Assembly (NCBI RefSeq): GCF_001854605.1
Contig: NZ_MKJU01000027.1
Span: 131,468 to 195,467, forward strand
Length of the DNA: 64,000 nt
Direction of reading: 5' to 3'
Source of the DNA: Pseudoalteromonas amylolytica
GTDB taxonomy: Bacteria > Pseudomonadota > Gammaproteobacteria > Enterobacterales > Alteromonadaceae
Of this stretch, positions 37,092 to 47,285 are shown one piece after another. Within the stretch, counting starts at the first letter, position 1; each line of letters starts with the position of its first letter. The position numbers and the translations under genes are program-made. The notes under the pieces were generated by a model. That model saw nothing but the letters and a program-made list of their open reading frames with translations, was not told the DNA's origin and searched no databases.

Positions 37092-38942
37092 TTAGTATTG
37101 ACCTACTAAACTTACACCTGAGAAGCTAGTGTAGCCGTTTAGCATGATGTAATACGTACCGCCTTGACCTGAGCTGAAAGAGCAGCTTTCGTTATTACCA
37201 TTTCTATATGGACGACAGTCATAGCTTGATGTAGTTGGTGCTGAACCTTGTTTAACATATAAGTCAGCATCACCAGAGCCACCTGAAATAGACACGTTTA
37301 ATGTTACGTTTGCTGGTACTTCAATCTTGTAGTTTAATTGCTGATTTTGGCTGCCAGCTAATCCAGTTACAGGAACACCGTTTTGTAGGCAGTCACTACC
37401 GCAACCTGTGTCATCGCCGCCAACTGTTGCTGTAAGCGTCGCGCCGCTATATGAGCTATAGCCGTGTAACATAGCATACCACTCACCGCCTGCAGGGTTT
37501 GTGAAGTCACACTGCTCTTCATTACCATTCTTATATGGACGACAAGCATAGTCATTCAGAGTCGGTTTTTGACCTTGCTTAACATACAGATCAGCATCAC
37601 CAGAGCCACCTGTTAGCACGAATGATAGTGCTGCACTTCCTGCAGGAACGTCAATCTTGAAGTAATTTTGAGAACCACTGGCACCGTCAGCTGCAACACC
37701 AACGCCGCTTGTTAGTTCTGTTAAAGGAGGCTCTACGATTGGGCCACTTGCAGCTTGTAATAACTCGTTTGGTGAACCAGTCTTAGCATCAGATAGCTTG
37801 TTCTTCGCGCTCTTGTCGCTTAACATCTGATCAAGTTGTGATGGTGTAAGGCTTGGGTTTTCATCTAGGTAAAGTGCAACTGTACCAGCAACATGTGGTG
37901 CAGCCATTGATGTACCACTGATAGTATTGGTTGCCGTGTTTGAGTTGTACCAAGCTGACTTAATGCTAGAACCAGGCGCATAAATATCTAAACAAGTACC
38001 GTAGTTCGAGAAGCTAGAACGGCTGTCGCTGCTTGTTGTTGAACCAACAGTGACCGCATTAGCTGCACGCGCTGGAGAGTAGTTACAAGCATTGCTGTTA
38101 TCATTACCAGCAGCAACGATAAAGCTAACACCCGATGCAACCGCGCTGTTCACTGCATCATCCAGTGCCTGAGAAGCGCCGCCACCCAGACTCATGTTCG
38201 CAACAGATGGGCCACTTGCATTGTTCTTAACCCAGTTTACACCTGAGATAACACCTGAGTTTGTACCTGAGCCACTACAGCTCAATACACGTACGCCTAC
38301 AACGTTAACATTCTTTGCTACACCGTATGTAGAGCCACCGATTGTACCTGCTACGTGAGTACCGTGACCGTTACAGTCAGTTGCATCAGCATCATTGTCG
38401 ATGAAATCGTAACCGTGGCTTGCGCGGTTACCGAATTCGTTGTGGCTCACAAGAACACCCGTGTCGATAACATAAGCGGTAACACCAGAACCATCATAGT
38501 CGTAGTGATACACACCATTTAATGGCAAGTCTTGCTGGTCAATACGGTCAAGGCCCCATACTGCGCCGTTTTGATCCGCAGCTGTACCAACCATTGGATT
38601 AACCGTGACTATTTGGTCTTGCTCAATGTATTTAACGTTGCCGTCTTTTAACATTGCTTCAATTTGTTTCTTGTTTGCATTAACAAGTACACCATTTAAA
38701 GCTGTGCCAAAGTTACGCTTTACATTCACATTATACTTATTCGCTAAACTGTTACCTTGCGTTTCAACATACGCTGCAACCTGATTTTCGTCGTTCATGC
38801 TCAGTACACTTGGTGTGTCAAACACAACAATATACTGATCTTCAATCGCTCTATCAGGGTTTACAGACAGCATTTGAGCCGCGTAACTGTTTGAAGCAAT
38901 ACCTAAAGTAACTGCTAAAGTGAGAGTGTTTAGCTTTCTCAT
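37092..38942 (-). CDS. Secreted S8 (subtilisin-type) serine protease with two PPC domains
   Basis: 616 residues. Signal peptide 1-22, inhibitor-I9 propeptide about 35-115 (QYIVVFDTPS to VKYIEQDQ), and an S8 catalytic domain about 125-395 with Asp160 (VIDTGV), His193 (NGHGTHVAGT) and Ser345 (SGTSMAAPHVAG). Two pre-peptidase C-terminal domains follow (about 410-505 and 525-612), each with SGDADLYVKQG, YDCRPY or YACRPY, and NGNNE/NGNEEQC. These are usually cleaved off during secretion or bind insoluble substrate. The layout matches the extracellular alkaline proteases common in Pseudoalteromonas. An AAGGAAA ribosome site precedes the ATG. Confidence 0.95.
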   Translation of the reverse strand: MRKLNTLTLAVTLGIASNSYAAQMLSVNPDRAIEDQYIVVFDTPSVLSMNDENQVAAYVETQGNSLANKYNVNVKRNFGTALNGVLVNANKKQIEAMLKDGNVKYIEQDQIVTVNPMVGTAADQNGAVWGLDRIDQQDLPLNGVYHYDYDGSGVTAYVIDTGVLVSHNEFGNRASHGYDFIDNDADATDCNGHGTHVAGTIGGSTYGVAKNVNVVGVRVLSCSGSGTNSGVISGVNWVKNNASGPSVANMSLGGGASQALDDAVNSAVASGVSFIVAAGNDNSNACNYSPARAANAVTVGSTTSSDSRSSFSNYGTCLDIYAPGSSIKSAWYNSNTATNTISGTSMAAPHVAGTVALYLDENPSLTPSQLDQMLSDKSAKNKLSDAKTGSPNELLQAASGPIVEPPLTELTSGVGVAADGASGSQNYFKIDVPAGSAALSFVLTGGSGDADLYVKQGQKPTLNDYACRPYKNGNEEQCDFTNPAGGEWYAMLHGYSSYSGATLTATVGGDDTGCGSDCLQNGVPVTGLAGSQNQQLNYKIEVPANVTLNVSISGGSGDADLYVKQGSAPTTSSYDCRPYRNGNNESCSFSSGQGGTYYIMLNGYTSFSGVSLVGQY

Positions 38943-39249
38943 ATTATTTCCTTTACATGTTGTTTTAAGTGGATTCGCTATCTACGATGGCTGAAAAAGA
39001 ACAAAAAATAAACTGTTCTGTTATAATTTTTTAACTTTAGTTTAACTGTAAATACACAATAAATGTTATAAGTACTTTTCTCAATAATCAGATCAAAATC
39101 TCCTGAAATGCATGAATATAGAGCTCTTGCACGATGTTTTTACAAAATTAATGGTTGAATAAGCACCACAACTTGCTAATATAGCAATAAGTAATTAGTT
39201 ATAATTTTTAGTTATAACTAAGTGGTTAGATATAAATAAAGGTCTTGTC
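38943..39249. promoter_or_regulatory. Divergent promoter region of protease and sulfur-fusion genes, with 10-bp dyad
   Basis: AT-rich 307 bp. TTAGTTATAA (39195-39204) and TTATAACTAA (39212-39221) form a perfect 10-bp inverted repeat with 7-nt spacing. A consensus TATAAT (39200-39205) lies inside its left arm, so a protein bound to the dyad would cover a likely -10 element of the fusion gene. I cannot place a confident -35 for either gene. Confidence 0.55.
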
Positions 39250-41535
39250 ATGTCTGAGCAACAGGCGCTAAGCCAAATTTACCTAGATGCAAACGCTACT
39301 ACACCAGTATTGGCGAAGGCTGCAAAGGCAGCATTGTCGACGATGGAAACGATGTTTGGTAACCCTAGCAGTAGCCATATAAGTGGGTTACAGGCCAAAC
39401 AAATAATGGACGAAACACGCAATAAGGCAGTTAAAGTGCTAGGTGCAGGCTCTGGGCAAGTGATCTTTACCAGTGGAGCGACAGAAGGAATCCAAACAGG
39501 GATCCTATCAGCACTATATGCCGCTAAAAAGAGTATGCAAGCGGATAAAGAATACAGCATTCTTTATGGTGCAACAGAGCACAAAGCTGTGCCGGAGTCT
39601 TTGAAACACTGGAATAAAATCCTAGAAATAAATGCAACAGTAAAGCCTATTCCTGTCGATGAGATGGGCAAATTGGACATGGACTTCATTGCGAAAGAAG
39701 TACCCAACGCATTAATGATCTGCACAATGGCGGTGAATAATGAAACTGGCGTATATCAAGATTTAGATGCATTGGAACTTGTAATACGAGGCAATAATGC
39801 CAATGTCTTTTGGATGGTGGACTGTGTACAAGCTCTAGGCAAACGCTGCCTCGAATTAGCCAGTACCAGCATTGACTATGCGCCTTTTAGCGGTCACAAG
39901 TTATATGCGCCAAAGGGAATTGGTTTTGTTTACATACGCAAAGGTGCGCCGTTTACACCATTTATTGCTGGCGGCGGACAAGAAGGTGGATTGCGTTCAG
40001 GTACAGAGAATCTACCAGGTTTGGCAGCACTCAATGTTATTTTTGATGAGCTACTGGAACAAGGTGACGGGGTGTTTGCCAGTGTTGGTCAGTTACAATT
40101 GTTTCGTACACAAATGGCGTTGGCTCTGAAAAATGCGTTTCCAACCGTGGTGTTCAATCATGATTTCACAAATAGTGTGCCCACCACATTGAACTTTGCC
40201 ATACCTGGCTTTAGCTCTAAAGAAATCATGGACTTGTTTGATGCGGCGAATATACGTGTTAGTTCAGGATCAGCGTGTAGCTCTAAGGTAACACGCAGCT
40301 TTGTCCTTGATGCAATGGGCTTGCCTGCATGGCAGAGTGAATCTGCTATTCGCATGTCATTTGGTCCTGCTGTCACTCAGCAACAAATAGATCAGGCATG
40401 CGATCGTATTGCGCATTGTGCACAGGCATTAGGTCACAGTTGTTTGCTAAATGCGATGGGAAATATTGACGAAAAGTCTCAGCTGCAAGGTTTAGTGCAG
40501 TTTAAAGTCGGTGGCAGTTGCACTTGGCTGTATGCTGATCCAACAACCAAAACAGCCGTTATAGTTGACCCTCTCCCTGAGCTGACTAACCGTTTACTGA
40601 CGATTTTACAGTGTCAACAGCTACAGCTTGTTGCTGCTATTGATACTCATGGTCATGCCGATCACCAATCAGGGCGAGTGGAATTGGCGAAGCAGCATTT
40701 GGCTATGCAGCATACCAACCATTTAGGGTGGCCTGAGGAAGTAGCAAAGATAGAACTTGATGGTCAGTCATATGAAGCTATTTCTATTGGTGATAAGTAT
40801 TTACTACGTATTGCAACGCCGGGGCATACCGATGACAGCATTTCCCTTGTGCTATGTGACAAACATAAGCTGCAACATGGTCAGTTGGCGGTGAGCTATG
40901 TATTTTGTGGTGATTTGGTGCTTATGGGTAGCCTTGGCCGTACAAATTTTTCAACCAGCAGTGCGCAGTTGATGTTTAACAGCTTGAAGACACTTTTTGA
41001 TTTGGTCGGTGACGATGCACTGTTGTGCCCAAGCCACGATTACCACAATGAATTCGTTACTAATTTTGCAGCAGAGAGAAGTAGAAACCAGTTACTCAAT
41101 GGCGTTTTAATGTCTCAACTAAGTGAACAGCAGTTCATGCAAAATAAGGCCGATTTAGATAAGAATATTCATGATCAGATTGGTGAGGAGGTTATGTGTG
41201 GTGCATTTACTAGCTCATGTAATCAAAAGCGGTTACAAGAGTACAATACACCTGAGTTAAAAGCTAAATTAAACTCTACGCCAGGGGTTAAGCTCATCGA
41301 TATACGTGAGCCTCATGAGTATGCACTCAACCATAGCCAAGAGTTTGATATGAATGTACCGCTAACGCGCCTTGCTGACTTTATTTGTCAGCAACAATGT
41401 AACAAATCTCAAGAGTTAATATTGGTCTGTCGTAGTGGCAGCCGCTCACAAGTTGCTGCTCAGGCCTTAAACCGTTTAGGCTTTGAACATGTGGGGCACT
41501 TGAAGGGTGGGTATGCATTGAGTCAAGCTACGTAA
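39250..41535 (+). CDS. Cysteine desulfurase / persulfide dioxygenase-like / rhodanese triple fusion
   Basis: 761 residues in three domains. 1-395: class V PLP enzyme of the NifS/IscS type (YLDANATTP, FTSGATEG, PLP-Lys217 in SGHKLYAPKG, catalytic Cys343 in SSGSACSS). About 410-640: metallo-beta-lactamase fold like ETHE1 persulfide dioxygenase (THGHADH with His467, His469, Asp471, His472; TPGHTDDS; FCGDLVLMGSLGRTNF; CPSHDYH). About 655-760: rhodanese with Cys727 in VCRSGSRS. Together they could take sulfur from cysteine as persulfide and oxidise or transfer it. An AAGG ribosome site and a dyad-bearing promoter precede it. All key residues are intact. Confidence 0.93.
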   Translation: MSEQQALSQIYLDANATTPVLAKAAKAALSTMETMFGNPSSSHISGLQAKQIMDETRNKAVKVLGAGSGQVIFTSGATEGIQTGILSALYAAKKSMQADKEYSILYGATEHKAVPESLKHWNKILEINATVKPIPVDEMGKLDMDFIAKEVPNALMICTMAVNNETGVYQDLDALELVIRGNNANVFWMVDCVQALGKRCLELASTSIDYAPFSGHKLYAPKGIGFVYIRKGAPFTPFIAGGGQEGGLRSGTENLPGLAALNVIFDELLEQGDGVFASVGQLQLFRTQMALALKNAFPTVVFNHDFTNSVPTTLNFAIPGFSSKEIMDLFDAANIRVSSGSACSSKVTRSFVLDAMGLPAWQSESAIRMSFGPAVTQQQIDQACDRIAHCAQALGHSCLLNAMGNIDEKSQLQGLVQFKVGGSCTWLYADPTTKTAVIVDPLPELTNRLLTILQCQQLQLVAAIDTHGHADHQSGRVELAKQHLAMQHTNHLGWPEEVAKIELDGQSYEAISIGDKYLLRIATPGHTDDSISLVLCDKHKLQHGQLAVSYVFCGDLVLMGSLGRTNFSTSSAQLMFNSLKTLFDLVGDDALLCPSHDYHNEFVTNFAAERSRNQLLNGVLMSQLSEQQFMQNKADLDKNIHDQIGEEVMCGAFTSSCNQKRLQEYNTPELKAKLNSTPGVKLIDIREPHEYALNHSQEFDMNVPLTRLADFICQQQCNKSQELILVCRSGSRSQVAAQALNRLGFEHVGHLKGGYALSQAT

Positions 41536-41564
41536 CAGAGTAACTGAATGAGCGCAATATCTGG

Positions 41565-41589
41565 AAAGGGCCTTTACAGGCCCTTTTTT
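41565..41589 (+). terminator. Terminator of the triple-fusion gene
   Basis: AAAGGGCCT (41565-41573), TTAC loop, AGGCCCTTT (41578-41586) and further T. It lies 29 bp after the stop codon. Confidence 0.95.
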
Positions 41590-41800
41590 GAGGATTTTTA
41601 TAGAGAAATAAAACAGATTGAAGCTGTTATGCGAATGAATCTAGAAAAGCGCAAATTCAATTCCCAACTCTCCTCTATAGGTCGACAAAAGGCACAGAAT
41701 ATAGTTACTGATGATTCATTATTTCCTTAGTAAGCTCTGTAATCGCTGACTCAAATAACCAGCTATTTACTTTGTGTATTAGGCAAAATAGCAAGCAAGA

Positions 41801-44494
41801 TTAGATCAATAGGGTCTCTAGTACTGATTTAAGTTCATTCATTTCAATGGGTTTGGTTATGTAATCTGTAAAACCTAGCTCGGTTGCCTTTTCTTTATCT
41901 GCTGCCATGGCGTTGGCTGAAACGGCTACAACTGGAATATTCTTCGTTTTATCATTTTCCTTCAAAAGTTTAAAAACATCATAGCCAGACATATCAGGCA
42001 AATTTATATCCAACAGTATGATGCTCGGTAAGATTTGTGATGCGGCATCAATACCACTTGCGCCGTCTACAGCTTCAAAATACTCAACATTGTCAACCCG
42101 GTTGATGAGCCGCTTCATTAGTTTTCTATTCGTTACATTGTCTTCTATGTATAGTATTGAGCTGGCTTGTGAGGGACAGTCATAGACTTCTCTTAACAGT
42201 TGCACCGTAACGGTAAATTTGGTGCCTTCGCCTTCGGTACTTTCGACGGTTATTGTGCCTCCCATTGCTTGTAAAAATTCACTCGCGATGGTTAATCCTA
42301 TGCCTATTCCTTCCTCACCAGAGTAGGCATCTGAGCCACGTTCAAATGGCTCAAAGATGCTGGTAAGTTTGTCCTGTGACATACCTATACCAAAGTCCTC
42401 AATTATCACACGTGCTTGTTCATCAAGGGTCTGCAAAGAAAGATTTATAGTCCCACCGTCATGACTGAAATGAATTGCATTGTCTAGAATATTGGTAATG
42501 ACCTGCTTTAATTTGGTGTAGTCTGCGCTGACAAATATCTGAGTGGTCTGCTCGAATGTGATTGTGAGGTGTTTGCTATGTGCTTGCGGTAATAATTGGT
42601 TAATCGCAGCTTGTATATTGTCATTGAGCAGGACTTCTTCTTTGCTGATTGCTAAGTTACCTGTTTGGATAGTTGCTATTTGTAGTATCTCGTTCACCAT
42701 GGTCATGAGATCTTTTCCCGCTTTGGAAATTTCATTCAAACTGTCTTGCTGAGCAGGTGTTAGAAGTTCGTCATCTAGAATTTGCGTGAAGCCAATGATG
42801 GCATTGAGTGGCGTTCTAAGCTCATGGCTCATTCTTGATAAGAATTTTGACTTAGCTTGACTGGCGGCTTGAGCTTGTTGTGAGGCAGTTTCTAATTCTG
42901 CGGTACGTTGTTTTACTTTCTCCTCTAAGTCTGTACGGTATTGGCTTAGTGCAATTTCATACTTTTTTTGTTCGGTAATATCACGAACAATACCAGTAAA
43001 CATTCTTTTTTTACCGACGTTCATTTCACTTATCGACAGGGATAATGGGAAAACCGAGCCGTCTTTTCTTCGCCCTAGAACCTCGCGACCAGAACCTATA
43101 ACTTTTTTTATCCCTGTGTCTCTGTAATTTGATAGATAGGTATCGTGTTCCTGCTGATAAGGGGCTGGCATTAGCATTTTGATGTTTTGCCCAATGACTT
43201 CATGTTCTGTATAGCCAAATATCTTCTCTGCGGCGGGGTTAAAGCTATCGACTACACCGTATTCATTAATGGTGATGATACCGTCTATGACAGTTTCAAT
43301 AATGGCCCGAGTTCGCGACACTTGATCACTGAGCAAGGATTTTTGTTCTGTTATTTCAGAAATATCTCTAACAACGCCTGTGAACATTCGCTCGCCATCC
43401 ACATTCATTTCACTGACAGACAGCTCAAGAGGAAAGAGTGCACCATCTGCTCTTTGGCCCAACACCTCGCGACCAGAGCCTATGACTTTCGCGTTTCCGG
43501 TATCTAAATAATTAGTAATGTAATCATTGTGTTCATCCTGATAAGGTGTGGGCATAAGCATTTTTACATTGTTGCCGATGACTTCGTTAGCACGATAACC
43601 AAAGATTTTCTCCGCCGCCAGATTAAAGGTCTCCACTGTGCCGTGCTTGTCGATGGTGATCACGCCATCTATGACCGTGTTTATAATCGCTGACAAGCGT
43701 GAATACTGCGACTTAAGTTGCACTGACAGTAGATCTTTTTGGTGTAACTCTGATTCTAATTGCACGCTGTCTGCATTACTTTGAGCCTCGATAGATGAGA
43801 TCCCCTGTTCGATGACTGAAAATTCATCACCTTGTAACTCATTGAGTGAACGAGGATCTGGAAAGCTCTGTATTGCCTTTTTAAGCCCACGTATACGCAG
43901 CTTGAGGTAGGCTAGTATAGACACTGACAATATAAACGCGAATAGCAGCCAAACGAGCTGTTGAGGTAGGCTCTGCTGTGGTGGTTGAGTTATCCGCTGT
44001 TGCAGCGCATATAAAAAGCACTGTGTTTCGGCTACAGAAGCACTATTACAAGCTTTAATAAGGCCAAATAAAGAGTCTTGTACTTTTAAAAAAACGGGCT
44101 CTGTTGCTGTCAGTGCAGCTAGAATCAGGTCATCGTTGCTTATGACCTGTATTGCTGGGGAATCTATTGCCATTTGCTCAGTGCTGTCGATCACACGTTG
44201 CGTACCAATGGTGATAAGGTAGCCGGAGGTTGTATGCTGTAGGCTTTCATCAAGGCTGTTTTTCCAAGCTAAAAACGCCGCTTTTGGCTCCATTTTTCTC
44301 GCTATAGAGGACAGTAGTTTTAATTGACTATCAAGGTGGGTTTGGTGGGTTGCTGCTGATGTGGTTGCGCTATTCTCCTTTGTTTGTTCTGTGACTCTCA
44401 AATACAGTGCACTAAAGCACAAGCAAACGAGTAAAATCACCACATAGGAGTAGGGGGTTGTTTGAACTGCCTTCATCTTTTGCAAACACCTCAT
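41801..44494 (-). CDS. Hybrid sensor histidine kinase with two PAS domains
   Basis: 897 residues. TM1 about 16-32, extracytoplasmic sensor about 33-175 of unrecognised type, TM2 about 178-196. Two near-identical PAS domains follow (about 265-375 and 390-500, both with ETVIDG/NTVIDG, AAEKIFGY and GSGREVLG), then HisKA with His557 in SHELRTP, HATPase_c (DFGIGM, GIGIGLT) and a C-terminal receiver with Asp829 (LDINLPDMSG). The twin PAS units suggest internal duplication. Last gene of a four-gene minus-strand signalling operon (49538 to 41801). Confidence 0.92.
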   Translation of the reverse strand: MRCLQKMKAVQTTPYSYVVILLVCLCFSALYLRVTEQTKENSATTSAATHQTHLDSQLKLLSSIARKMEPKAAFLAWKNSLDESLQHTTSGYLITIGTQRVIDSTEQMAIDSPAIQVISNDDLILAALTATEPVFLKVQDSLFGLIKACNSASVAETQCFLYALQQRITQPPQQSLPQQLVWLLFAFILSVSILAYLKLRIRGLKKAIQSFPDPRSLNELQGDEFSVIEQGISSIEAQSNADSVQLESELHQKDLLSVQLKSQYSRLSAIINTVIDGVITIDKHGTVETFNLAAEKIFGYRANEVIGNNVKMLMPTPYQDEHNDYITNYLDTGNAKVIGSGREVLGQRADGALFPLELSVSEMNVDGERMFTGVVRDISEITEQKSLLSDQVSRTRAIIETVIDGIITINEYGVVDSFNPAAEKIFGYTEHEVIGQNIKMLMPAPYQQEHDTYLSNYRDTGIKKVIGSGREVLGRRKDGSVFPLSLSISEMNVGKKRMFTGIVRDITEQKKYEIALSQYRTDLEEKVKQRTAELETASQQAQAASQAKSKFLSRMSHELRTPLNAIIGFTQILDDELLTPAQQDSLNEISKAGKDLMTMVNEILQIATIQTGNLAISKEEVLLNDNIQAAINQLLPQAHSKHLTITFEQTTQIFVSADYTKLKQVITNILDNAIHFSHDGGTINLSLQTLDEQARVIIEDFGIGMSQDKLTSIFEPFERGSDAYSGEEGIGIGLTIASEFLQAMGGTITVESTEGEGTKFTVTVQLLREVYDCPSQASSILYIEDNVTNRKLMKRLINRVDNVEYFEAVDGASGIDAASQILPSIILLDINLPDMSGYDVFKLLKENDKTKNIPVVAVSANAMAADKEKATELGFTDYITKPIEMNELKSVLETLLI

Positions 44495-44540
44495 AGCACG
44501 CTTCTTTCATCATTGAGTTACTGCACTCAATACGTCATTG

Positions 44541-47219
44541 TCACTTTTTCAATAAGTTGATGGTAAAAGTGCTCCCCACACTAGGCTCACTTTGTACTAA
44601 TAGCTCCCCATTCATTAGGTGTACTAACTGCTTAGTAAGTGTTAACCCGATCCCCGTGCCTTCTGTTTCTGAGCCCTCCGCGCCTAGACGATTGAAAGGT
44701 TCGTAAATTTTTTCTAAGTCCTTTTCGCTAATACCTATTCCAGAGTCAGTGATGGATATAGAGCAAAAGTGGCTATCTTCATTTATGGCAACGCGAATCT
44801 CACCATTATTTTTGTTGTATTTTATCGCGTTTGAAAGCACATTTAAGAGCACTTGCTTGAGTCTAAGGCCGTCACAAACAGCTTCTATCTGTGAGTGTTT
44901 ATCAACGTGCAAGGTCAAGCCTCGACTATTACAATCTGCTTCAATTAATTTAGTACACTCTTTAATGACTTGAGAAATATCGGTGCGTTTATTGTCGATT
45001 TTAAACTTACCAGCTTCGACTTTTGACAGGTCTAAGATCTCGTTAATTAAGTTGAGCAAATGCCTGCTAGCTTTGAGTATTTCAGCTAAATCATCGGCGT
45101 CATTTTTTGATAAGTCTTCAGAGGATTCAAGAAGTTGACCAAATCCAAGAATAGCATTTAAAGGTGTGCGTAATTCATGACTCATGTTGGATAAAAACTC
45201 GGATTTAGCGCGGTTAGCTCTGTCTGCTTCTTCTTTGGCTTTTACGAGTTTTTCTTCATTATGCAGTCTGAGTAATTCCAACGAAACGCGATCGGCAAAG
45301 ACCGTTAACAATGATTTAGTGTAGTCGGAGTTGTAGAGTTTTTGATTACTCATCAAACCAACGTGGCCCAACCTTGTTCCTTCTATTGATGTCAGTGGTA
45401 CGGCTATATAAGCTTCAATTTGGTTTTCTCTTAGCCAATGGTCATTGGGAAATTGCTTATAAACATTTTCTTCGTAGAAACATAACCCGTTCTTAACTAC
45501 TTGCTCGCATGGTGTACCAGCAAGATCATACTCGTATGAGTCTAGGTGTTCTCCGTTGTGGAACAATGACAAAGTTTTCATTGTATTTGGCTTTGATGAA
45601 GGCACAGAAATAAAGGCACTAGTTGCACCAGTGGCCAATGTTAAGCCAATGGTGGTCTCTTCAAAGAACTCAGCTCCCATCGTTGTGGATGTGCTGATCA
45701 CCATTGCTTTTAAGGCCTCTTGTAGCATTTTATTGGTTGTAATGTCGGTGCGAATCGAAATGTATTGATAAGGATGCCCTTCTTGATCGAGCATCGGTGT
45801 GATGGTGGAATGAACCCAATATAGGCCGCCATTTTTTTTCTTATTACAGATATCTCCTTTCCAAACCTCTCCTCGAGAAATGGTTTGCCATATGTCGTGG
45901 TAGAACTCTCTATTGTGAACATCCGATTTTATCAAGCGATGGTTTTGTCCCATGAGCTCTTCTTTTGTGTAACCACTTATTTGGCAAAAGTAGTCATTCA
46001 CATAGATGATATCACCATTGCTATCGGTAATACTGACGATAGCGTGAGAGTTAATTGCTAGGTGCTCTTTGTCTCTTTCATAAACCTCTCTTTGCAGGTT
46101 TTTTTTGAGTGCCATCTTAAAGCGGTAGCGGCGTGCTCGCACCGAAATCGCACCACAGAAGTGGTCATGGTCAACGGGCTTTTTAAGAAAGTCGTCTGCG
46201 CCAGTTTTAAGTGCATAGAGCTGGGAGGAGTAGTCGGAGTCGACAGATAAAAATACGATAGGCACACTCATTAAGTCAGGCTGTTCACGCAACAGTGTCG
46301 CCATTTCTGGTCCCATCATATCAGGCATATGGAAATCCAAGATGATCACATCGGGCTTGAGTTCATGTACATGTTCAAATACTTCCATCGGTTTGTTGAA
46401 CTCTATGGTTTCAAAACCTTGGCCTTGTAAAATTGTGCTGTGTAATGTCAATGAAGTTAGGTTGTCGTCTATAATGAGCGCTCTGTAGGGCTCGACTTTA
46501 TTATTCTCTGTTAGGGTACTGAGGATATTAGCGATGTAAACCTCATGGCTTGGTAGTTGGATGTACCTATCAACGCCAACACGGAGCACCTTCAATCGTA
46601 ACTGTATATCAATAGCAGACGACATCAATATTAATGACGCATCATGGGGTAGCATTTTCTTTATTTTGGTAATATTGGGATAAAGCTGTGTTTCGGTGGG
46701 TTCTTGATTCCATTTGAAAATAACCATGCTAGACGCGTCATACTCATGATGTGTATGCAGGAACGATTCTAACTCTGCTACATTTTTTACCGAACAGACA
46801 TCGAATCCAGCGTTGTTTAAAACCTCCATCAATTGCTCAGCTTCTTGTATATTGTCGTCGACAATAACCACGTTTTCATGGTAATCCAACAGACCTGCCT
46901 GCATCATTTCGACGCGCATACTTCTGGCGAACATATGATTTTGAGACAAAATATAGGAAATGTTGTCGATAGATCGGGTTATTGATTTTGCTAATTCTGT
47001 ATTAGGGTTTGTCTGGTACGCATGCAACTGGTTGATGAAAACCGTTCGGATGAGCGATTCAGGATAAATTGCGCTACCACGTTGGCCACTGCACATTTCT
47101 TCTATCAGTTTGCTGACCTTGTTAATGGTTTCTTGCAGTTTATGCGGATCTAAACTCTCTTGGCCAATACGCTTTTTTAAGAGCATGAGTTTGTGGAGTA
47201 AGTGTGGTATTGGATACAT
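44541..47219 (-). CDS. Soluble multi-domain kinase: pseudo-receiver, receiver, PAS, GAF, HisKA, HATPase
   Basis: 892 residues, no TM. After an N-terminal helical part (1-110) comes a receiver-like domain (115-235) that keeps the VDDN start but has Lys169-Trp170 where the acceptor Asp should be. A normal receiver follows (about 245-365, Asp295 in LDFHMPD). Then PAS (about 385-500, with [15 protein letters not shown]), GAF (about 515-645), HisKA with His681 in SHELRTP, and HATPase_c (DSGIGIS, GTGIGLT). With receivers at the N-terminus it probably accepts phosphate or acts as an integrator from the neighbouring proteins. Third gene of the operon, 46 bp before the membrane kinase. Confidence 0.92.
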   Translation of the reverse strand: MYPIPHLLHKLMLLKKRIGQESLDPHKLQETINKVSKLIEEMCSGQRGSAIYPESLIRTVFINQLHAYQTNPNTELAKSITRSIDNISYILSQNHMFARSMRVEMMQAGLLDYHENVVIVDDNIQEAEQLMEVLNNAGFDVCSVKNVAELESFLHTHHEYDASSMVIFKWNQEPTETQLYPNITKIKKMLPHDASLILMSSAIDIQLRLKVLRVGVDRYIQLPSHEVYIANILSTLTENNKVEPYRALIIDDNLTSLTLHSTILQGQGFETIEFNKPMEVFEHVHELKPDVIILDFHMPDMMGPEMATLLREQPDLMSVPIVFLSVDSDYSSQLYALKTGADDFLKKPVDHDHFCGAISVRARRYRFKMALKKNLQREVYERDKEHLAINSHAIVSITDSNGDIIYVNDYFCQISGYTKEELMGQNHRLIKSDVHNREFYHDIWQTISRGEVWKGDICNKKKNGGLYWVHSTITPMLDQEGHPYQYISIRTDITTNKMLQEALKAMVISTSTTMGAEFFEETTIGLTLATGATSAFISVPSSKPNTMKTLSLFHNGEHLDSYEYDLAGTPCEQVVKNGLCFYEENVYKQFPNDHWLRENQIEAYIAVPLTSIEGTRLGHVGLMSNQKLYNSDYTKSLLTVFADRVSLELLRLHNEEKLVKAKEEADRANRAKSEFLSNMSHELRTPLNAILGFGQLLESSEDLSKNDADDLAEILKASRHLLNLINEILDLSKVEAGKFKIDNKRTDISQVIKECTKLIEADCNSRGLTLHVDKHSQIEAVCDGLRLKQVLLNVLSNAIKYNKNNGEIRVAINEDSHFCSISITDSGIGISEKDLEKIYEPFNRLGAEGSETEGTGIGLTLTKQLVHLMNGELLVQSEPSVGSTFTINLLKK

Positions 47220-47285
47220 GCTTATGTGCTTCCTGTACTTTGGTTAAAGCGCCGAGGTTGCAACCTTGTGTGTATTTGCACTGTG

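Noticed and set aside
39195..39221. Intrinsic terminator
   Set aside because: The dyad is purely AT-rich and lies upstream of a start codon with a TATAAT inside; an operator or promoter feature fits better.
41548..41730. 60-codon open frame after the sulfur fusion gene
   Set aside because: It runs through the terminator hairpin and has no ribosome site.
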